64,000 nucleotides of DNA from Fusobacterium sp. IOR10. Lineage in GTDB: Bacteria; Fusobacteriota; Fusobacteriia; Fusobacteriales; Fusobacteriaceae. Both the position numbers and the translations under genes were made by a program. The DNA lies in assembly GCF_010367435.1 (NCBI RefSeq), contig NZ_WJWY01000001.1, positions 38,540-102,539 of the forward strand, given 5' to 3'. Within the stretch, counting starts at the first letter, position 1. Each line of letters begins with the position of its first letter. Shown piece by piece: positions 1-9,032 of this stretch. The notes beneath the pieces were generated by a model. The model was given only the letters and a program-made list of their open reading frames with translations, was not told the origin of the DNA and made no database searches.

Positions 1-942
1 AAAGTTAAAATTACATTGGTAGAAGGTGTTCAAAGTATTTCACCACCAAGTGGTGTATCAGAAGTATTAAAAAAATTATTATTGAATCTTGTTGATAACC
101 CAATTAATGCATTGGGAAATGCTAACTATATTGGAATTTTAGTTTGGGCTCTTCTTTTAGGAATTGCTTTAAAACATGCTCCAGATTCAACAAAAATTAT
201 GGTATCTAATTTTTCAGATGCCCTTTCTCAAATTGTTAAATGGGTAATTGGTTTAGCTCCATTTGGAATTGCTGGATTAGTATTTACATCTATATCAACT
301 AGTGGACTATCATCATTGTTACAATACGGTAGATTACTTGCTCTTTTATTAGGAGCTATGGGATTTATGGCTTTAGTAATCAATCCATTAATTGCATTTG
401 TTATGATTAAAGAGAATCCTTATCCTTTAGTTTTTAAATGTTTAAGACAAAGTGGAATTACTGCTTTCTTCACAAGAAGTTCTGCAGCAAATATTCCTGT
501 TAATATGGAATTATGTGAAGAATTAAATCTTGATAAAGATATGTATTCTGTTTCTATTCCTCTTGGAGCTACAATTAATATGGCTGGTGCTGCAATCACT
601 ATCTCAATATTAACTTTAGCTGCTGTTAATACACTAGGAATTAGAGTTGATTTTGGAACTGCAGTTATACTAAGTGTTTTGTCTGCTGTTAGTGCTTGCG
701 GAGCTTCTGGAGTTGCTGGTGGATCTCTTTTACTAATACCATTAGCATGTAGTTTATTTGGAATTCCAAATGATGTTGCTATGCAAGTTGTTGGAGTTGG
801 ATTCATTATTGGAGTAATACAAGATTCAGCTGAAACTGGTTTAAATTCTTCTACAGATGTTTTATTTACAGCTGTTGCAGAATTTGCAAAGTGGAAAAGA
901 GAAGGAAGAAAAATAAATATTAATCCAATTAAAGCAAAATAA
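1..942 (+). CDS. sstT: Serine/threonine:Na+ symporter SstT (5' truncated by window)
   Basis: Inner-membrane carrier of the dicarboxylate/amino acid:cation symporter family that imports serine and threonine with Na+. The reading frame is open from base 1, so the start lies upstream of the window; about 313 residues are present where SstT is usually about 410. Visible family features are alternating hydrophobic segments, the serine-rich re-entrant loop ([11 protein letters not shown]), the NMAGAA motif of the transport core, and the C-terminal stretch [17 protein letters not shown] strong terminator follows the stop codon. Family is secure; the serine/threonine specificity rests on overall resemblance to SstT rather than to GltP/DctA. 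Confidence 0.9.
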   Translation, partial: KVKITLVEGVQSISPPSGVSEVLKKLLLNLVDNPINALGNANYIGILVWALLLGIALKHAPDSTKIMVSNFSDALSQIVKWVIGLAPFGIAGLVFTSISTSGLSSLLQYGRLLALLLGAMGFMALVINPLIAFVMIKENPYPLVFKCLRQSGITAFFTRSSAANIPVNMELCEELNLDKDMYSVSIPLGATINMAGAAITISILTLAAVNTLGIRVDFGTAVILSVLSAVSACGASGVAGGSLLLIPLACSLFGIPNDVAMQVVGVGFIIGVIQDSAETGLNSSTDVLFTAVAEFAKWKREGRKININPIKAK

Positions 943-966
943 AAAATAATACATTAATAAATTAAC

Positions 967-999
967 AGGTATTTAGATCAATTTCTAAATACCTTTTTT
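967..999 (+). terminator. Rho-independent terminator after sstT
   Basis: Perfect 10-bp stem (967-976 pairs with 985-994) with an 8-nt loop, followed by a run of T. It lies 24 bp after the sstT stop codon. Confidence 0.9.
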
Positions 1000-1394
1000 A
1001 TATTACAAATAAATTATCAATGGCTGAAGCTTCTAAAATAAAATGGAAGGATGTTTTTATACTCTTTTTAAATGAATTTTTTAGGTTGATATTGTTATTA
1101 TAGATAGATAGATATTAAAAAATATAATATAATATGATTAAAGGAAGTTATTAAATAATAAATAACAAAATACTCAATATGACAACGAATTTGTAAATAG
1201 CCTCTTTTATAAATTCAAAATAAGTACTTATGGATGCAGTTAATATCTTAATTTTTCAGGTATTATGATTTCTAATTTAACAAGAGATGAATTTGTAACT
1301 TAATATTTTAAATATATTTATTATAAACTGATACTAATGTTACGTTATGTATAATTGTGTTAATTGTTAGTTATGAATTAAAAGGAGGATAGAC
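1000..1394. other. AT-rich intergenic stretch without a supported gene
   Basis: About 400 bp between the sstT terminator and the next gene. It is very AT-rich, with a short GATA repeat near 1100-1115 and scattered short open stretches. One starts at the ATG at 1020 (about 26 codons, MAEASKIKW...) but has no ribosome binding site. I see no RNA gene, hairpin or clear promoter. It may contain decayed coding sequence. Confidence 0.6.
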
Positions 1395-1736
1395 ATGGAC
1401 AATAATTTAGTTTTTGCATTAAATATGGAGATACTAAGAACAGCATACAAACATGGTATAAGTGGAACAAATGTTCTCGATAATGGCATTGTGGTAGCAT
1501 TTAAGAGTGTAGATAAAAATGATAGCAATTCTACTGAACTATACTTAAACTCATTACCTACAGGTCTTATTGTGAAACGTGATATGACCTCAATGGAATT
1601 TATAAAAGTTTGTGGAGTAAAAATACTAAACTCATTAGAGGATGGTGTATTACGTACTTTTGTCGATACAACTAATGCTATAAGTAAAATTGGCTTAGAG
1701 GAGACAGCTAGTACAGATGTGGATGATTTGAAATAA
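1395..1736 (+). CDS. Hypothetical protein, 113 aa, orphan
   Basis: I do not recognise this protein. It is supported as a gene by a strong AAAGGAGG site 6 bp before the ATG. The product is soluble-looking, with no signal peptide, membrane segment or cysteine cluster (a single Cys near residue 76), and has an acidic C-terminus (TDVDDLK). It sits alone on the plus strand, convergent with rpsI. Its codons differ from its neighbours: CGT for arginine in two of three cases and CTC for leucine, where the surrounding genes use AGA and TTA/CTT. Together with the non-coding gap upstream this suggests acquired DNA. No function is proposed. Confidence 0.6.
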   Translation: MDNNLVFALNMEILRTAYKHGISGTNVLDNGIVVAFKSVDKNDSNSTELYLNSLPTGLIVKRDMTSMEFIKVCGVKILNSLEDGVLRTFVDTTNAISKIGLEETASTDVDDLK

Positions 1737-1740
1737 ATAT

Positions 1741-1773
1741 AAAAAAAACCCTGCAAATATAAGCTTTGCAGGG
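1741..1773 (-). terminator. Terminator of the rplM-rpsI operon
   Basis: Perfect 9-bp GC-rich stem (1749-1757 with 1765-1773). Read on the minus strand it is followed by a run of eight T. It lies 29 bp past the rpsI stop and may also slow transcripts arriving from the plus strand, though that side lacks a T run. Confidence 0.9.
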
Positions 1774-1802
1774 TAATATATCCATATTCTTTTTTGATAA
1801 AA

Positions 1803-2201
1803 TTATCTTTTTGAGAATTGAGGACTTCTTCTTGCTTTTCTTCTTCCGAATTTCTTTCTTTCAACCATTCTTGAATCTCTAGTTAAGAATCCAGCTTCTC
1901 TTAAAGCAGGTTTTAAAGTTTCGTCAGCTTCAAGTAAAGCTCTAGAAACACCGTGTCTTATAGCTCCAGCTTGACCTGAGTTTCCTCCACCAAATACATT
2001 AACTATAACTTGATATTTATCTAAAGTTTCTGTTAATATTAATGGTTGTTCAACTATTTTAGATAGTAATTCTCTTCCACCAAAATAATCTTTCATATCT
2101 TTTCCGTTTATAACTATTCCTTTTTCACCAGGAATTAATCTTACTCTTGCTACAGAAGTTTTTCTTCTACCTGTTCCTCTAAATTGATTCATCTCTGCCA
2201 C
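1803..2201 (-). CDS. rpsI: 30S ribosomal protein S9
   Basis: S9 of the small subunit head, whose C-terminal tail reaches towards the P-site tRNA. The 132-residue length is normal, and the basic tail ends in the classic [10 protein letters not shown]-terminal [12 protein letters not shown] and the central [14 protein letters not shown] segments are diagnostic. The start is GTG at 2201 because AAGGGGG lies 9 bp upstream; the internal ATG three codons later is too far away. It is co-transcribed with rplM, 14 bp upstream. Confidence 0.97.
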   Translation of the reverse strand: MAEMNQFRGTGRRKTSVARVRLIPGEKGIVINGKDMKDYFGGRELLSKIVEQPLILTETLDKYQVIVNVFGGGNSGQAGAIRHGVSRALLEADETLKPALREAGFLTRDSRMVERKKFGRRKARRSPQFSKR

Positions 2202-2215
2202 TGTTCAATACCCCC

Positions 2216-2650
2216 TTACATTTCTACCTTTGTAGGTTTTTGTGCAACATGTCCGTGCTCAGCCCCTACAAATAGTCTTAGTCTTGTTAATTGTTCTCTT
2301 CCTAATTTATTTTTTGGAAGCATTCTTTTAACAGCTAGCATTAAAGCATCTTCTGGTTTAGCTTCAATAATTTCTCCTAAAGTTCTTTTGCTAATCCCAC
2401 CAGGAAATCCAGAATGTCTATAATAAAGTTTATCTTTCATTTTATTTCCAGTTGCTATTATTTTTTCAACATTAGTAACTATAACATAGTCTCCGCCGTC
2501 AATATGTGGTGTGAAAGAAACTTTCTCTTTTCCCATTAATTTTTTAGCAATTTCTACTGCTAATCTTCCCAATACTAAGCCTTCAGCGTCGTAGTGGAAC
2601 CACTCTCTTACTACATCTTCTTTTCTTTGCATTTCAGTGTATTTCTTCAC
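2216..2650 (-). CDS. rplM: 50S ribosomal protein L13
   Basis: L13, an early-assembly large-subunit protein of 144 residues (normal length). The WFHYDAEGLVLGRLA opening and the KMKDKLYYRHSGFPGG and AVKRMLPKNKLGR motifs identify it. The start is GTG at 2650, 5 bp after GGAGG. First gene of the rplM-rpsI operon, with a consensus promoter and a structured leader immediately upstream. Confidence 0.97.
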   Translation of the reverse strand: MKKYTEMQRKEDVVREWFHYDAEGLVLGRLAVEIAKKLMGKEKVSFTPHIDGGDYVIVTNVEKIIATGNKMKDKLYYRHSGFPGGISKRTLGEIIEAKPEDALMLAVKRMLPKNKLGREQLTRLRLFVGAEHGHVAQKPTKVEM

Positions 2651-2660
2651 TTTATCCTCC

Positions 2661-2721
2661 TAAAATTTCAGTTATATATTTTTATATAACGCAACGGTCC
2701 TTTGTGGAAAAGGTACATTCA
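2661..2721 (-). promoter_or_regulatory. Candidate L13 mRNA leader with two hairpins
   Basis: The roughly 70-nt untranslated leader of rplM contains two inverted repeats. One is a 5-bp stem (2699-2703 with 2709-2713). The other is an 8-bp stem (2671-2678 with 2683-2690, TTTT loop) ending just before the ribosome binding site. L13 leaders that act in autoregulation are known in Gram-positive bacteria. Assignment to that class is an inference; only the inverted repeats are seen directly. Confidence 0.45.
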
Positions 2722-2728
2722 CCCTAAG

Positions 2729-2757
2729 ATTATATATGAATTTTCTTTTGATGTCAA
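2729..2757 (-). promoter_or_regulatory. Consensus sigma-70 promoter for rplM-rpsI
   Basis: Perfect TTGACA (2752-2757), a 17-bp spacer and perfect TATAAT (2729-2734) on the minus strand, about 80 bp before the rplM start. It lies right after the end of the upstream operon, which has no visible terminator. Confidence 0.93.
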
Positions 2758-2770
2758 TAGTTTTCTTTTA

Positions 2771-3568
2771 TTAATCAAGTATTTTATTCTTTATCATTTC
2801 ATAAAAAGTTTTTCCAAAAATAGAAATTATCGTAGTTTTATAAGCTTCTATAAAAGGAACATAATTTTCCTCTACAAATCCATTTGGATTTTTTCTTCTA
2901 AATAGGCTACTTTCTATCATTTCTTTATTTATACAAGGGATTTCATAATAATTTTCTATTGTAAATCCATTAGTAAAATCATCAGGTAATGTAATATAAA
3001 TAAGAGATTCATCCTTTTCAGATATTATTTCCATTGGTCAAAGGGAACAAACCAGAGGCTTATAATTCCATATATCATTTTGAGACATTTTTTTATTTAA
3101 ACACATTGAATGAATACTACATAATGTTTTTCTATCCTTTGTTCTATAAGCATAAAAACACATTTCAGTTTCTTCTTCTATCTCAGAAATAATTTCTCTT
3201 TTATTTTCTTTTTCAAATTCATCTAATAATTCTTCCTTTGAATAACCTAATTCTTCTGCTATATCTATATTCTTTGTATCTCTATTAAAAGATTCTATAT
3301 TTTTCATTACAAATTTCTTTGTCTTTTCTTGTAAAAAAGATGGACTATCTGCACAACAATCATTTACACAATTAAAGCAATCAAAATTACATAATTTTTC
3401 AAAAATTTTATAATCCACTATTGCATTATATTTTTTCCCTTTTATTACTACTTCACACTTTAACGTATCTATTGAGTTAAAATAGTTTCTTACCAATCTT
3501 TCTTTATCTAAAGAGAGTTGGTAAATTTCTTCTCCCTTTGGATGATTCAAAAATAAAAAATAATTCAC
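2771..3568 (-). pseudogene. YkgJ-like cysteine-cluster protein split by an in-frame TGA
   Basis: Two adjacent frames form one protein of about 265 codons, interrupted only by a TGA at 3038-3040 (codon 177). The N-terminal part carries C60, C64, C67 and C71-C72, then C137, C150, C156 and C174. This is the spacing seen in YkgJ/DUF3109-type zinc- or iron-chelating proteins. The family's final motif is Cys-x-x-aromatic-Pro after a KP; here the order is KPLVCSL, stop, PMEII. The TGA therefore sits where Tyr, Phe or Trp is expected, and TGG to TGA is the simplest explanation. The start is GTG at 3568 after AAAGGAT. The 87 codons after the stop remain open and begin with an ATG two codons later (3034). 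Last gene of the fabD-to-disA operon. It may be a recent pseudogene, a sequencing error, or read through; function unknown. Confidence 0.7.
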
Positions 3569-3599
3569 TTTATATCCTTTCTAGCACTCTGTATTTAAC

Positions 3600-4658
3600 T
3601 TATTTTTCCAATCCTACTGTAAATTTTAATCTTGCAAAACCCTTTTTGACAGCATTTGCTTTAAATTTACTTATTTCTGATCTTTCAACTAATTCATCTG
3701 CTGAAGCTATTTGAATTTTAGATAATTCTCCAAAAATTCTAATTAATGTATCTATATCCTTGTCATTTATTTTTCCAAATTTATTTAATATTCTATAACC
3801 TTTGGGGGTTACCCTGTTATCCAATTTAGAAACTGATTTACCAAAACCAAGTATTGTGGAAATTTTAACTAAGTCTAACATTTCACTGTTATCTAATTCT
3901 GAAATCATAAGCTTTATATTTTTAATTTCCTTTTCATTTTCAAAAACATAGTAATCGTGTAAGAACTCTTCCTCTTCCTCTTTGGTTCCCCTTAATAAGT
4001 CTTCCAATTGAAGGCTTATTAGTCTCCCCTCTGTTCCCAATTCTATTATACAATCAAAGGCTTCCTTTTTTATTCTTTTTAACATTTCAAATTTCTGTAA
4101 AACTGTACAAACATCTTCAACAGTTACCATGTCATCTAATTCTAATATTGTTAAATTTCCTAAACTTTTTTCTAACACATTTCTATATCTTTCCAATGTA
4201 TTTAAAGCTTGAGCTGCTTCATTTGTAAGCTCTGATAAAGGTCTAAGTTTATATCTTATTTCTCCCTTATACAATGTTAATACTCTTTTTCTTTCAGATA
4301 TTGCAATGGTCAATTTATTTAACTGTTTTGCAATTCTTTGAGCTGTTCTATGTCTAGTGCCACTTTCTTCTGTCATATACCTTTTATCTGGTTGTAAATG
4401 AACATTTGCATATAATATTTTTTCTATATTATCATCTAAAATTATTGCTCCATCCATTTTTGATAATTCAAATAACCTTTCAGGGCTATAATCACAGTTT
4501 AAAAAAAATCCACCATCTAAAACTTTTTCAGTTTCCTCATCTACACCTACAACAATTAAGGCACCTTTTCTTCCGTCAAGGATGCTGTCTAAACCTTCTC
4601 TAAGCCTTGTACCTGGTCTTACAAAACTAAATATGTCCTTCATCTCTGATTTTTCCAT
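3600..4658 (-). CDS. disA: DNA integrity scanning diadenylate cyclase DisA
   Basis: Makes cyclic di-AMP from two ATP while scanning DNA for branched intermediates. At 352 residues it has the normal length and domain order: the DAC domain with DGA (69-71) and RHR (102-104) catalytic motifs, a helical linker, and a C-terminal helix-hairpin-helix DNA-binding region (VTPKGYRILNKFGKI onward). The start codon follows the radA stop by 3 bp, and its ribosome binding site lies inside the end of radA. The radA-disA pairing is common and points to coupling of c-di-AMP signalling with recombination repair. Confidence 0.96.
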   Translation of the reverse strand: MEKSEMKDIFSFVRPGTRLREGLDSILDGRKGALIVVGVDEETEKVLDGGFFLNCDYSPERLFELSKMDGAIILDDNIEKILYANVHLQPDKRYMTEESGTRHRTAQRIAKQLNKLTIAISERKRVLTLYKGEIRYKLRPLSELTNEAAQALNTLERYRNVLEKSLGNLTILELDDMVTVEDVCTVLQKFEMLKRIKKEAFDCIIELGTEGRLISLQLEDLLRGTKEEEEEFLHDYYVFENEKEIKNIKLMISELDNSEMLDLVKISTILGFGKSVSKLDNRVTPKGYRILNKFGKINDKDIDTLIRIFGELSKIQIASADELVERSEISKFKANAVKKGFARLKFTVGLEK

Positions 4659-4661
4659 AGA

Positions 4662-6017
4662 TTACATCCTTTCTAGAAATTCTTCTATATTATTTAAATA
4701 AATTAATTTCAAACTATAATTTCTTTTTTCTATTTCTTTTCTATTTGCTTCTGGTACGTAAACTCCTTTAAATCCTAATTTTTCCAGTTCTCTTAACCTT
4801 TTATCAATAAAAAAGGCTTTTCTTATTTCACCTCTTAAACCAAGTTCTCCTATAGCAGCAATTTTTTGACTAATTTCAACATTTTTATATACTGACAATA
4901 ATGATATTAAGGCTCCTAAATCTGCTGCAGGATCTTTAATTGATATTCCACCAGGAATATTCACAAAGACATCTTTGGTCCCTATATTAAGGTTCATTCT
5001 TTTTTCTCCAATTGCCATTAATATTTGAAACCTATTCCTATCAAATCCTTGAACTATTCTCTTTGGTATTCCTATATTGCTTCCATCTGTTAATAAACTT
5101 TGAATTTCCAAAAGAAAAACCTTTGTTCCTTCTAAAACAGGAACAATCATACTTCCTATATTTTTTTCATTTCTTTCACTTAAAAAAAATTCTGAAGAGT
5201 TTTTTATTTCCTTTAAACCTTCTTCATCCATACTAAATACTGCAAGCTCATTAGTTGAACCAAACCTATTTTTAGTGCTCCTTAATATCCTATAAAATAA
5301 ACCTTCTTCCCCTTCAAAATTAAAAACTGCATCAACCATATGTTCCAACAATTTAGGTCCTGCAACTTTACCATCCTTTGTTATATGCCCTACAATAAAA
5401 AAGCATACTCCTGTTTTTTTTGCTATTTCAACTATTTTTAAGGTTGATTCTCTTATTTGGCTAGGAGATCCTGAGATTGATAAACTACCTTCACTTGAAA
5501 TAGTCTGGATTGAATCTATTATTATTATTTTTGGTTTCTTATAAGTTACATAATCTAATATTTTTTCAATAATAACCTCAGACATTAAATACAAATTAGA
5601 TGCTGTTATTCCAAGCCTCTCTCCTCTACTTTTTATTTGAGCTGAGGATTCTTCTCCTGAAACATATAAAACATCACCGTATTCACAATACTCTGAAGCC
5701 AACTGAAGAAGGAGTGTAGATTTCCCTATACCTGGGTTACCAGTTATAAGTACAACCTCCCCTTGCACCAATCCTCCACCTAAAAGCCTATCCATTTCCT
5801 TCACAGAAGTTTTGTATCTAAAATTTTCTTCTATTTTTATTTCATTAAAAGATGAAACATTTTTTTCTATATCTCCTAAAGAAAAAATTTTATTTAATTT
5901 TTCTACTTTTTCTTCTTCAAGTACATCCCATTCATCACAATTAGGACATTTTCCTACCCATTTTGAAGTTCTATATCCACATTCTTTACAAATATATACA
6001 ATTTTTTCTTTAGCCAT
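4662..6017 (-). CDS. radA: DNA repair protein RadA
   Basis: RecA-like branch-migration helicase for recombination intermediates. Of normal length (451 residues), it has an N-terminal C4 zinc finger (C10, C13, C24, C27), Walker A GNPGIGKST at 93-101, a Walker B around IIIIDSIQT, the RadA-specific KNRFG motif at 249-253, and a C-terminal Lon-like domain (IPGGISIKDPAADLG, GELGLRGEIR). It sits between coaD and disA in the same operon. Confidence 0.97.
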   Translation of the reverse strand: MAKEKIVYICKECGYRTSKWVGKCPNCDEWDVLEEEKVEKLNKIFSLGDIEKNVSSFNEIKIEENFRYKTSVKEMDRLLGGGLVQGEVVLITGNPGIGKSTLLLQLASEYCEYGDVLYVSGEESSAQIKSRGERLGITASNLYLMSEVIIEKILDYVTYKKPKIIIIDSIQTISSEGSLSISGSPSQIRESTLKIVEIAKKTGVCFFIVGHITKDGKVAGPKLLEHMVDAVFNFEGEEGLFYRILRSTKNRFGSTNELAVFSMDEEGLKEIKNSSEFFLSERNEKNIGSMIVPVLEGTKVFLLEIQSLLTDGSNIGIPKRIVQGFDRNRFQILMAIGEKRMNLNIGTKDVFVNIPGGISIKDPAADLGALISLLSVYKNVEISQKIAAIGELGLRGEIRKAFFIDKRLRELEKLGFKGVYVPEANRKEIEKRNYSLKLIYLNNIEEFLERM

Positions 6018-6026
6018 ATTATCACC

Positions 6027-6527
6027 TTATTTTTTCTTAGAACTGTATAATTTACCTCTTTCCAAAAGTCTTTCAGCTATTCTTTGATCCACATAACAAG
6101 TTACCTTTCCACCATATCTTGAAATCTCTCTAGCTGCAGTGGAACTCACGTGTATATACTCCTTAAAAGCTGGTAAGAATACTGTATCCACTTTATAATC
6201 TGATATCATTAGATTCCCATCAGCAAAATATAATTCTAATCCACAATCTTCAGTTGTTCTTATTCCTCTAACTATTACTCCTAGATTATTTTCAACTAAA
6301 TAATTTGCTATTAATCCTTCATAGGAATCAATTTGAATATTTTTATATTCTTTGAATAATTCCTCTAACATCTCTCTTCTTTCAGCTAAACTGAACCAAT
6401 ATTTTTTTTCACTATTTGTGCAAATAACCACTATTAACTTGTCAAATATTTTACTAGCTCTTTCAATAATATTTTGATGTCCTAAAGTTATAGGATCAAA
6501 GCTTCCTGAATAAACTCCTACTTTCAA
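6027..6527 (-). CDS. coaD: Phosphopantetheine adenylyltransferase CoaD
   Basis: Transfers AMP from ATP to 4'-phosphopantetheine, the penultimate step of coenzyme A synthesis. The nucleotidyltransferase TLGH motif is at 14-17 and the second motif VSSTAAREISRYGG is near residue 128; 166 residues is normal. The start is TTG at 6527, 7 bp after GGAGG, giving the usual MKVGVYSGSFDP opening. The last CoA step (coaE) is elsewhere in this window, at 55.7 kb. Confidence 0.97.
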   Translation of the reverse strand: MKVGVYSGSFDPITLGHQNIIERASKIFDKLIVVICTNSEKKYWFSLAERREMLEELFKEYKNIQIDSYEGLIANYLVENNLGVIVRGIRTTEDCGLELYFADGNLMISDYKVDTVFLPAFKEYIHVSSTAAREISRYGGKVTCYVDQRIAERLLERGKLYSSKKK

Positions 6528-6538
6528 AATTATTCCTC

Positions 6539-8005
6539 CTATTTTTCAAGTAATATATCATATCCTACTTTGTTATTAATATCTTCTATTAATATTTTTA
6601 AGTTTTTACCTTTTTTTTCAAAATAATCTTTTAAAATATCATAATAAACTTCTTTTATTTTTTCTATTACTTCTTCAGTTGACACTAAACAAATTGTTTT
6701 AATGTCTCTTTCCTTTGAAACTTCTTTTAATTCTTTTATAATTGTTTCTATGATACCTTCGGCTGATTTTACTTTTCCAGTTCCATTACAACTTGGACAA
6801 TCTGATTGATAAAAATAGCTTAAATTTCTTCCAACTCGTTTTCTAGTCATTTCTATTAATCCTAAGTCAGTAAAGTGAACTATATTATTTTTCAACCTAT
6901 CTTTTTTCAATTCCAATTCCAATTGTTTAAAAACTAAATCTTTATCCTCTTGAAGCTTCATATCAATGAAATCTATTATTATTATTCCACTTAAATTTCT
7001 TATTCTTAATTGTTTTGGTATTTCTATAGCTGCTTCTAAGTTTGTATTTAATACTGTTTTTTCAAGATTGTAACTTCCTGTATTTCTTCCTGTATTAATA
7101 TCTATACTTATTAATGCCTCTGTTTTCTCTATAACTAAGTATCCTCCACAATCTAACCACACTTCTTTTTGAAGAGACTTCTCTATTTCTTTATCTATAT
7201 TATATTCTTCAAATATTTCATTTTCCCCATAAAATAATTTAACTTTTGTTTTAGATTTCCCTTCACTAAAAGCATTAATATAATCAATGATTTCCAAATA
7301 AACCTCTTCATTATCAACTACTATTTCATCAATTTCATTGTTTAATATATCTCTTAAAATTTTTATAACAATATCATTATCATTATATAAAATTTCTCCA
7401 GCTTTAGACTTTGAAATCCTTTTTTCTATATCTTGCCATTTTTTTACAAGATACCCAATTTCTCTTTCAAAATGGTAAATGGACTTTCCCATAGCAGCTG
7501 TTCTAATTATTACTCCCATTCTATCTGGCATTATTTCTTCAAATATTTTTTGAAGTCTTTTTCTTTCTTCTTCATTTGATATTTTTTTAGAAATTGCAAT
7601 ATGATCACTATTTGGCATTAACACTAAATATTTTCCAGGTATTGTAAAATTAGTTGTAACTCTAGCACCTTTGTTTCCCCTAGGAACATTTAATACTTGA
7701 ACTACAACTTGATCACCAACAGTTAACAAATCCTCAATAGGTTTTTCACTATTAACTAAACCATTTAAATACTTTTCTTCAAATTCTCTTAAATCATCTA
7801 CAAAAAGAAAACTATTTTTTTTTAACCCAATATCCACAAATGCTGACTCCATACCTGGAAGAACATTAGCTACCTTCCCTTTGTAAATATTTTTTATTAT
7901 ATTTGATTCATCATCTCTTTCATTAAAAACTTCCACAACCCTATCATCTTCGATTATTGCAGCTTTTCTTTGAAAATTATTTGTACTAACAATAATTTTA
8001 TTCAT
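6539..8005 (-). CDS. rng: Ribonuclease E/G family protein (RNase G type)
   Basis: Endoribonuclease that cleaves single-stranded AU-rich RNA and matures 16S rRNA ends. An S1 domain occupies the N-terminal 120 residues. The catalytic core carries both metal-binding aspartates (ISIDINTGR and IIIIDFIDM), and the zinc-link motif CPSCNGTGK is near residue 405. There is no long disordered C-terminal tail, hence G rather than E. I place the start at ATG 8005, which overlaps the stop of the radical SAM gene by 8 nt; a GTG three codons upstream (8014) is an alternative. Confidence 0.93.
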   Translation of the reverse strand: MNKIIVSTNNFQRKAAIIEDDRVVEVFNERDDESNIIKNIYKGKVANVLPGMESAFVDIGLKKNSFLFVDDLREFEEKYLNGLVNSEKPIEDLLTVGDQVVVQVLNVPRGNKGARVTTNFTIPGKYLVLMPNSDHIAISKKISNEEERKRLQKIFEEIMPDRMGVIIRTAAMGKSIYHFEREIGYLVKKWQDIEKRISKSKAGEILYNDNDIVIKILRDILNNEIDEIVVDNEEVYLEIIDYINAFSEGKSKTKVKLFYGENEIFEEYNIDKEIEKSLQKEVWLDCGGYLVIEKTEALISIDINTGRNTGSYNLEKTVLNTNLEAAIEIPKQLRIRNLSGIIIIDFIDMKLQEDKDLVFKQLELELKKDRLKNNIVHFTDLGLIEMTRKRVGRNLSYFYQSDCPSCNGTGKVKSAEGIIETIIKELKEVSKERDIKTICLVSTEEVIEKIKEVYYDILKDYFEKKGKNLKILIEDINNKVGYDILLEK

Positions 8006-9032
8006 GGCACTCACTTAATTCCCATTGTAGTATTTTCTCTCTACTATATTTTACCCCATTAACTATTATCTTGTCCACTGATAAGCTATTATTTATTTTT
8101 ATATTTAAAGTTTTTAATCTTTTTTTATTTCTTTTATTTATTCCTGTTACTTTGGAAACATTTTTTTCGCACACTTCCACATTTAAATTTGTTTCTGTAT
8201 TTTTTATTTTTTCCAAAAAACTAAAATAAATCTCTCCATCTACCAGCTCTTTAAATGCTGGATGGAAAGCTCCTTCAACAGATACCCCACCATTTCTTAA
8301 ATCTTCTGATGGTTGTAATCCTACCCTTATTAATTTTATTCCATTTAATTCTATTAGAGCACATATTTTTCTACATCTTTTTATTGCTTCTTCCATTGAA
8401 AGTACTTTGTAGTCTCCAGAATAATACATTTTTTCTAACTCAGTATCTTTTATAATTAATGTAGGATATACTCTGACATTTAATGGATTAATTTCAACAA
8501 CTTTTTTAGCACTTTCAAAATCTGTTTCAAATGTAGAACCTGGAAGTCCTGGCATAATTTGAATACCTAAATTTATTCCATAACTTTTTATCATTTCACA
8601 AGATTTATAAACAACTTCCATCTTATAATATCTTGCACTTTTTTCTAGCACATTTTGATCGAAGGATTGCACCCCTAATTCAATTGTTGTAACTTTATAA
8701 TCTTTCAATTGATCCATTACTTCTTTATTTATATAATCTGGTCTAGTTGAAAGTCTTATTCCTTGAACTAACCCTTTATCTAAATATTTTTTTACAACTT
8801 CCAAATATTCTTTTTGTCTTCCTAGGGATATTCCTGTAAAAGTTCCCCCAAAAAATGCCACTTCTTTATAGGAATCTTTAGGTAATATTTTCAAATAATA
8901 TTCCAATATATTTTCTAAGTCTTCATTTGTAACATCTGTTTCTCTTCCATTAATCTTTACTTGATTACAAAAAACACAGGCATTTGGGCACCCAAAGTGA
9001 CTTATAAAAACGGGAATGTTATAGTGTTTCAT
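7998..9032 (-). CDS. Radical SAM protein, Elp3-like, without acetyltransferase domain
   Basis: Iron-sulfur radical SAM enzyme. The CX3CX2C cluster motif is at C15, C19 and C22, followed by GGTFTGI, the LSTRPDYI strand and the TIELGVQSFDQNVL motif shared with Elp3 and HemN-like enzymes. The 344 residues are too short to include the Elp3 acetyltransferase domain; the last 90 or so residues are lysine- and asparagine-rich with no motif I recognise. It overlaps the end of rnc by 14 nt and the start of rng, so it sits between two RNases. A role in RNA or tRNA modification is plausible but unproven. Confidence 0.85.
   Translation of the reverse strand: MKHYNIPVFISHFGCPNACVFCNQVKINGRETDVTNEDLENILEYYLKILPKDSYKEVAFFGGTFTGISLGRQKEYLEVVKKYLDKGLVQGIRLSTRPDYINKEVMDQLKDYKVTTIELGVQSFDQNVLEKSARYYKMEVVYKSCEMIKSYGINLGIQIMPGLPGSTFETDFESAKKVVEINPLNVRVYPTLIIKDTELEKMYYSGDYKVLSMEEAIKRCRKICALIELNGIKLIRVGLQPSEDLRNGGVSVEGAFHPAFKELVDGEIYFSFLEKIKNTETNLNVEVCEKNVSKVTGINKRNKKRLKTLNIKINNSLSVDKIIVNGVKYSREKILQWELSECHE

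Noticed and set aside
420..806. Minus-strand open frame inside sstT
   Set aside because: Antisense shadow of a clear transporter gene, without start signals.
1020..1100. Short frame beginning MAEASKIKW
   Set aside because: About 26 codons, no ribosome binding site, no recognisable family; kept only as a possible remnant.
1367..1864. Open frame of 165 codons on the minus strand
   Set aside because: It overlaps the end of rpsI and the rpsI terminator, lacks a ribosome binding site, and covers the plus-strand orphan gene that has one.
3038..3040. Selenocysteine codon
   Set aside because: The family has an aromatic residue here, not Cys, and no hairpin suited to a bacterial selenocysteine insertion element is visible just after the TGA.
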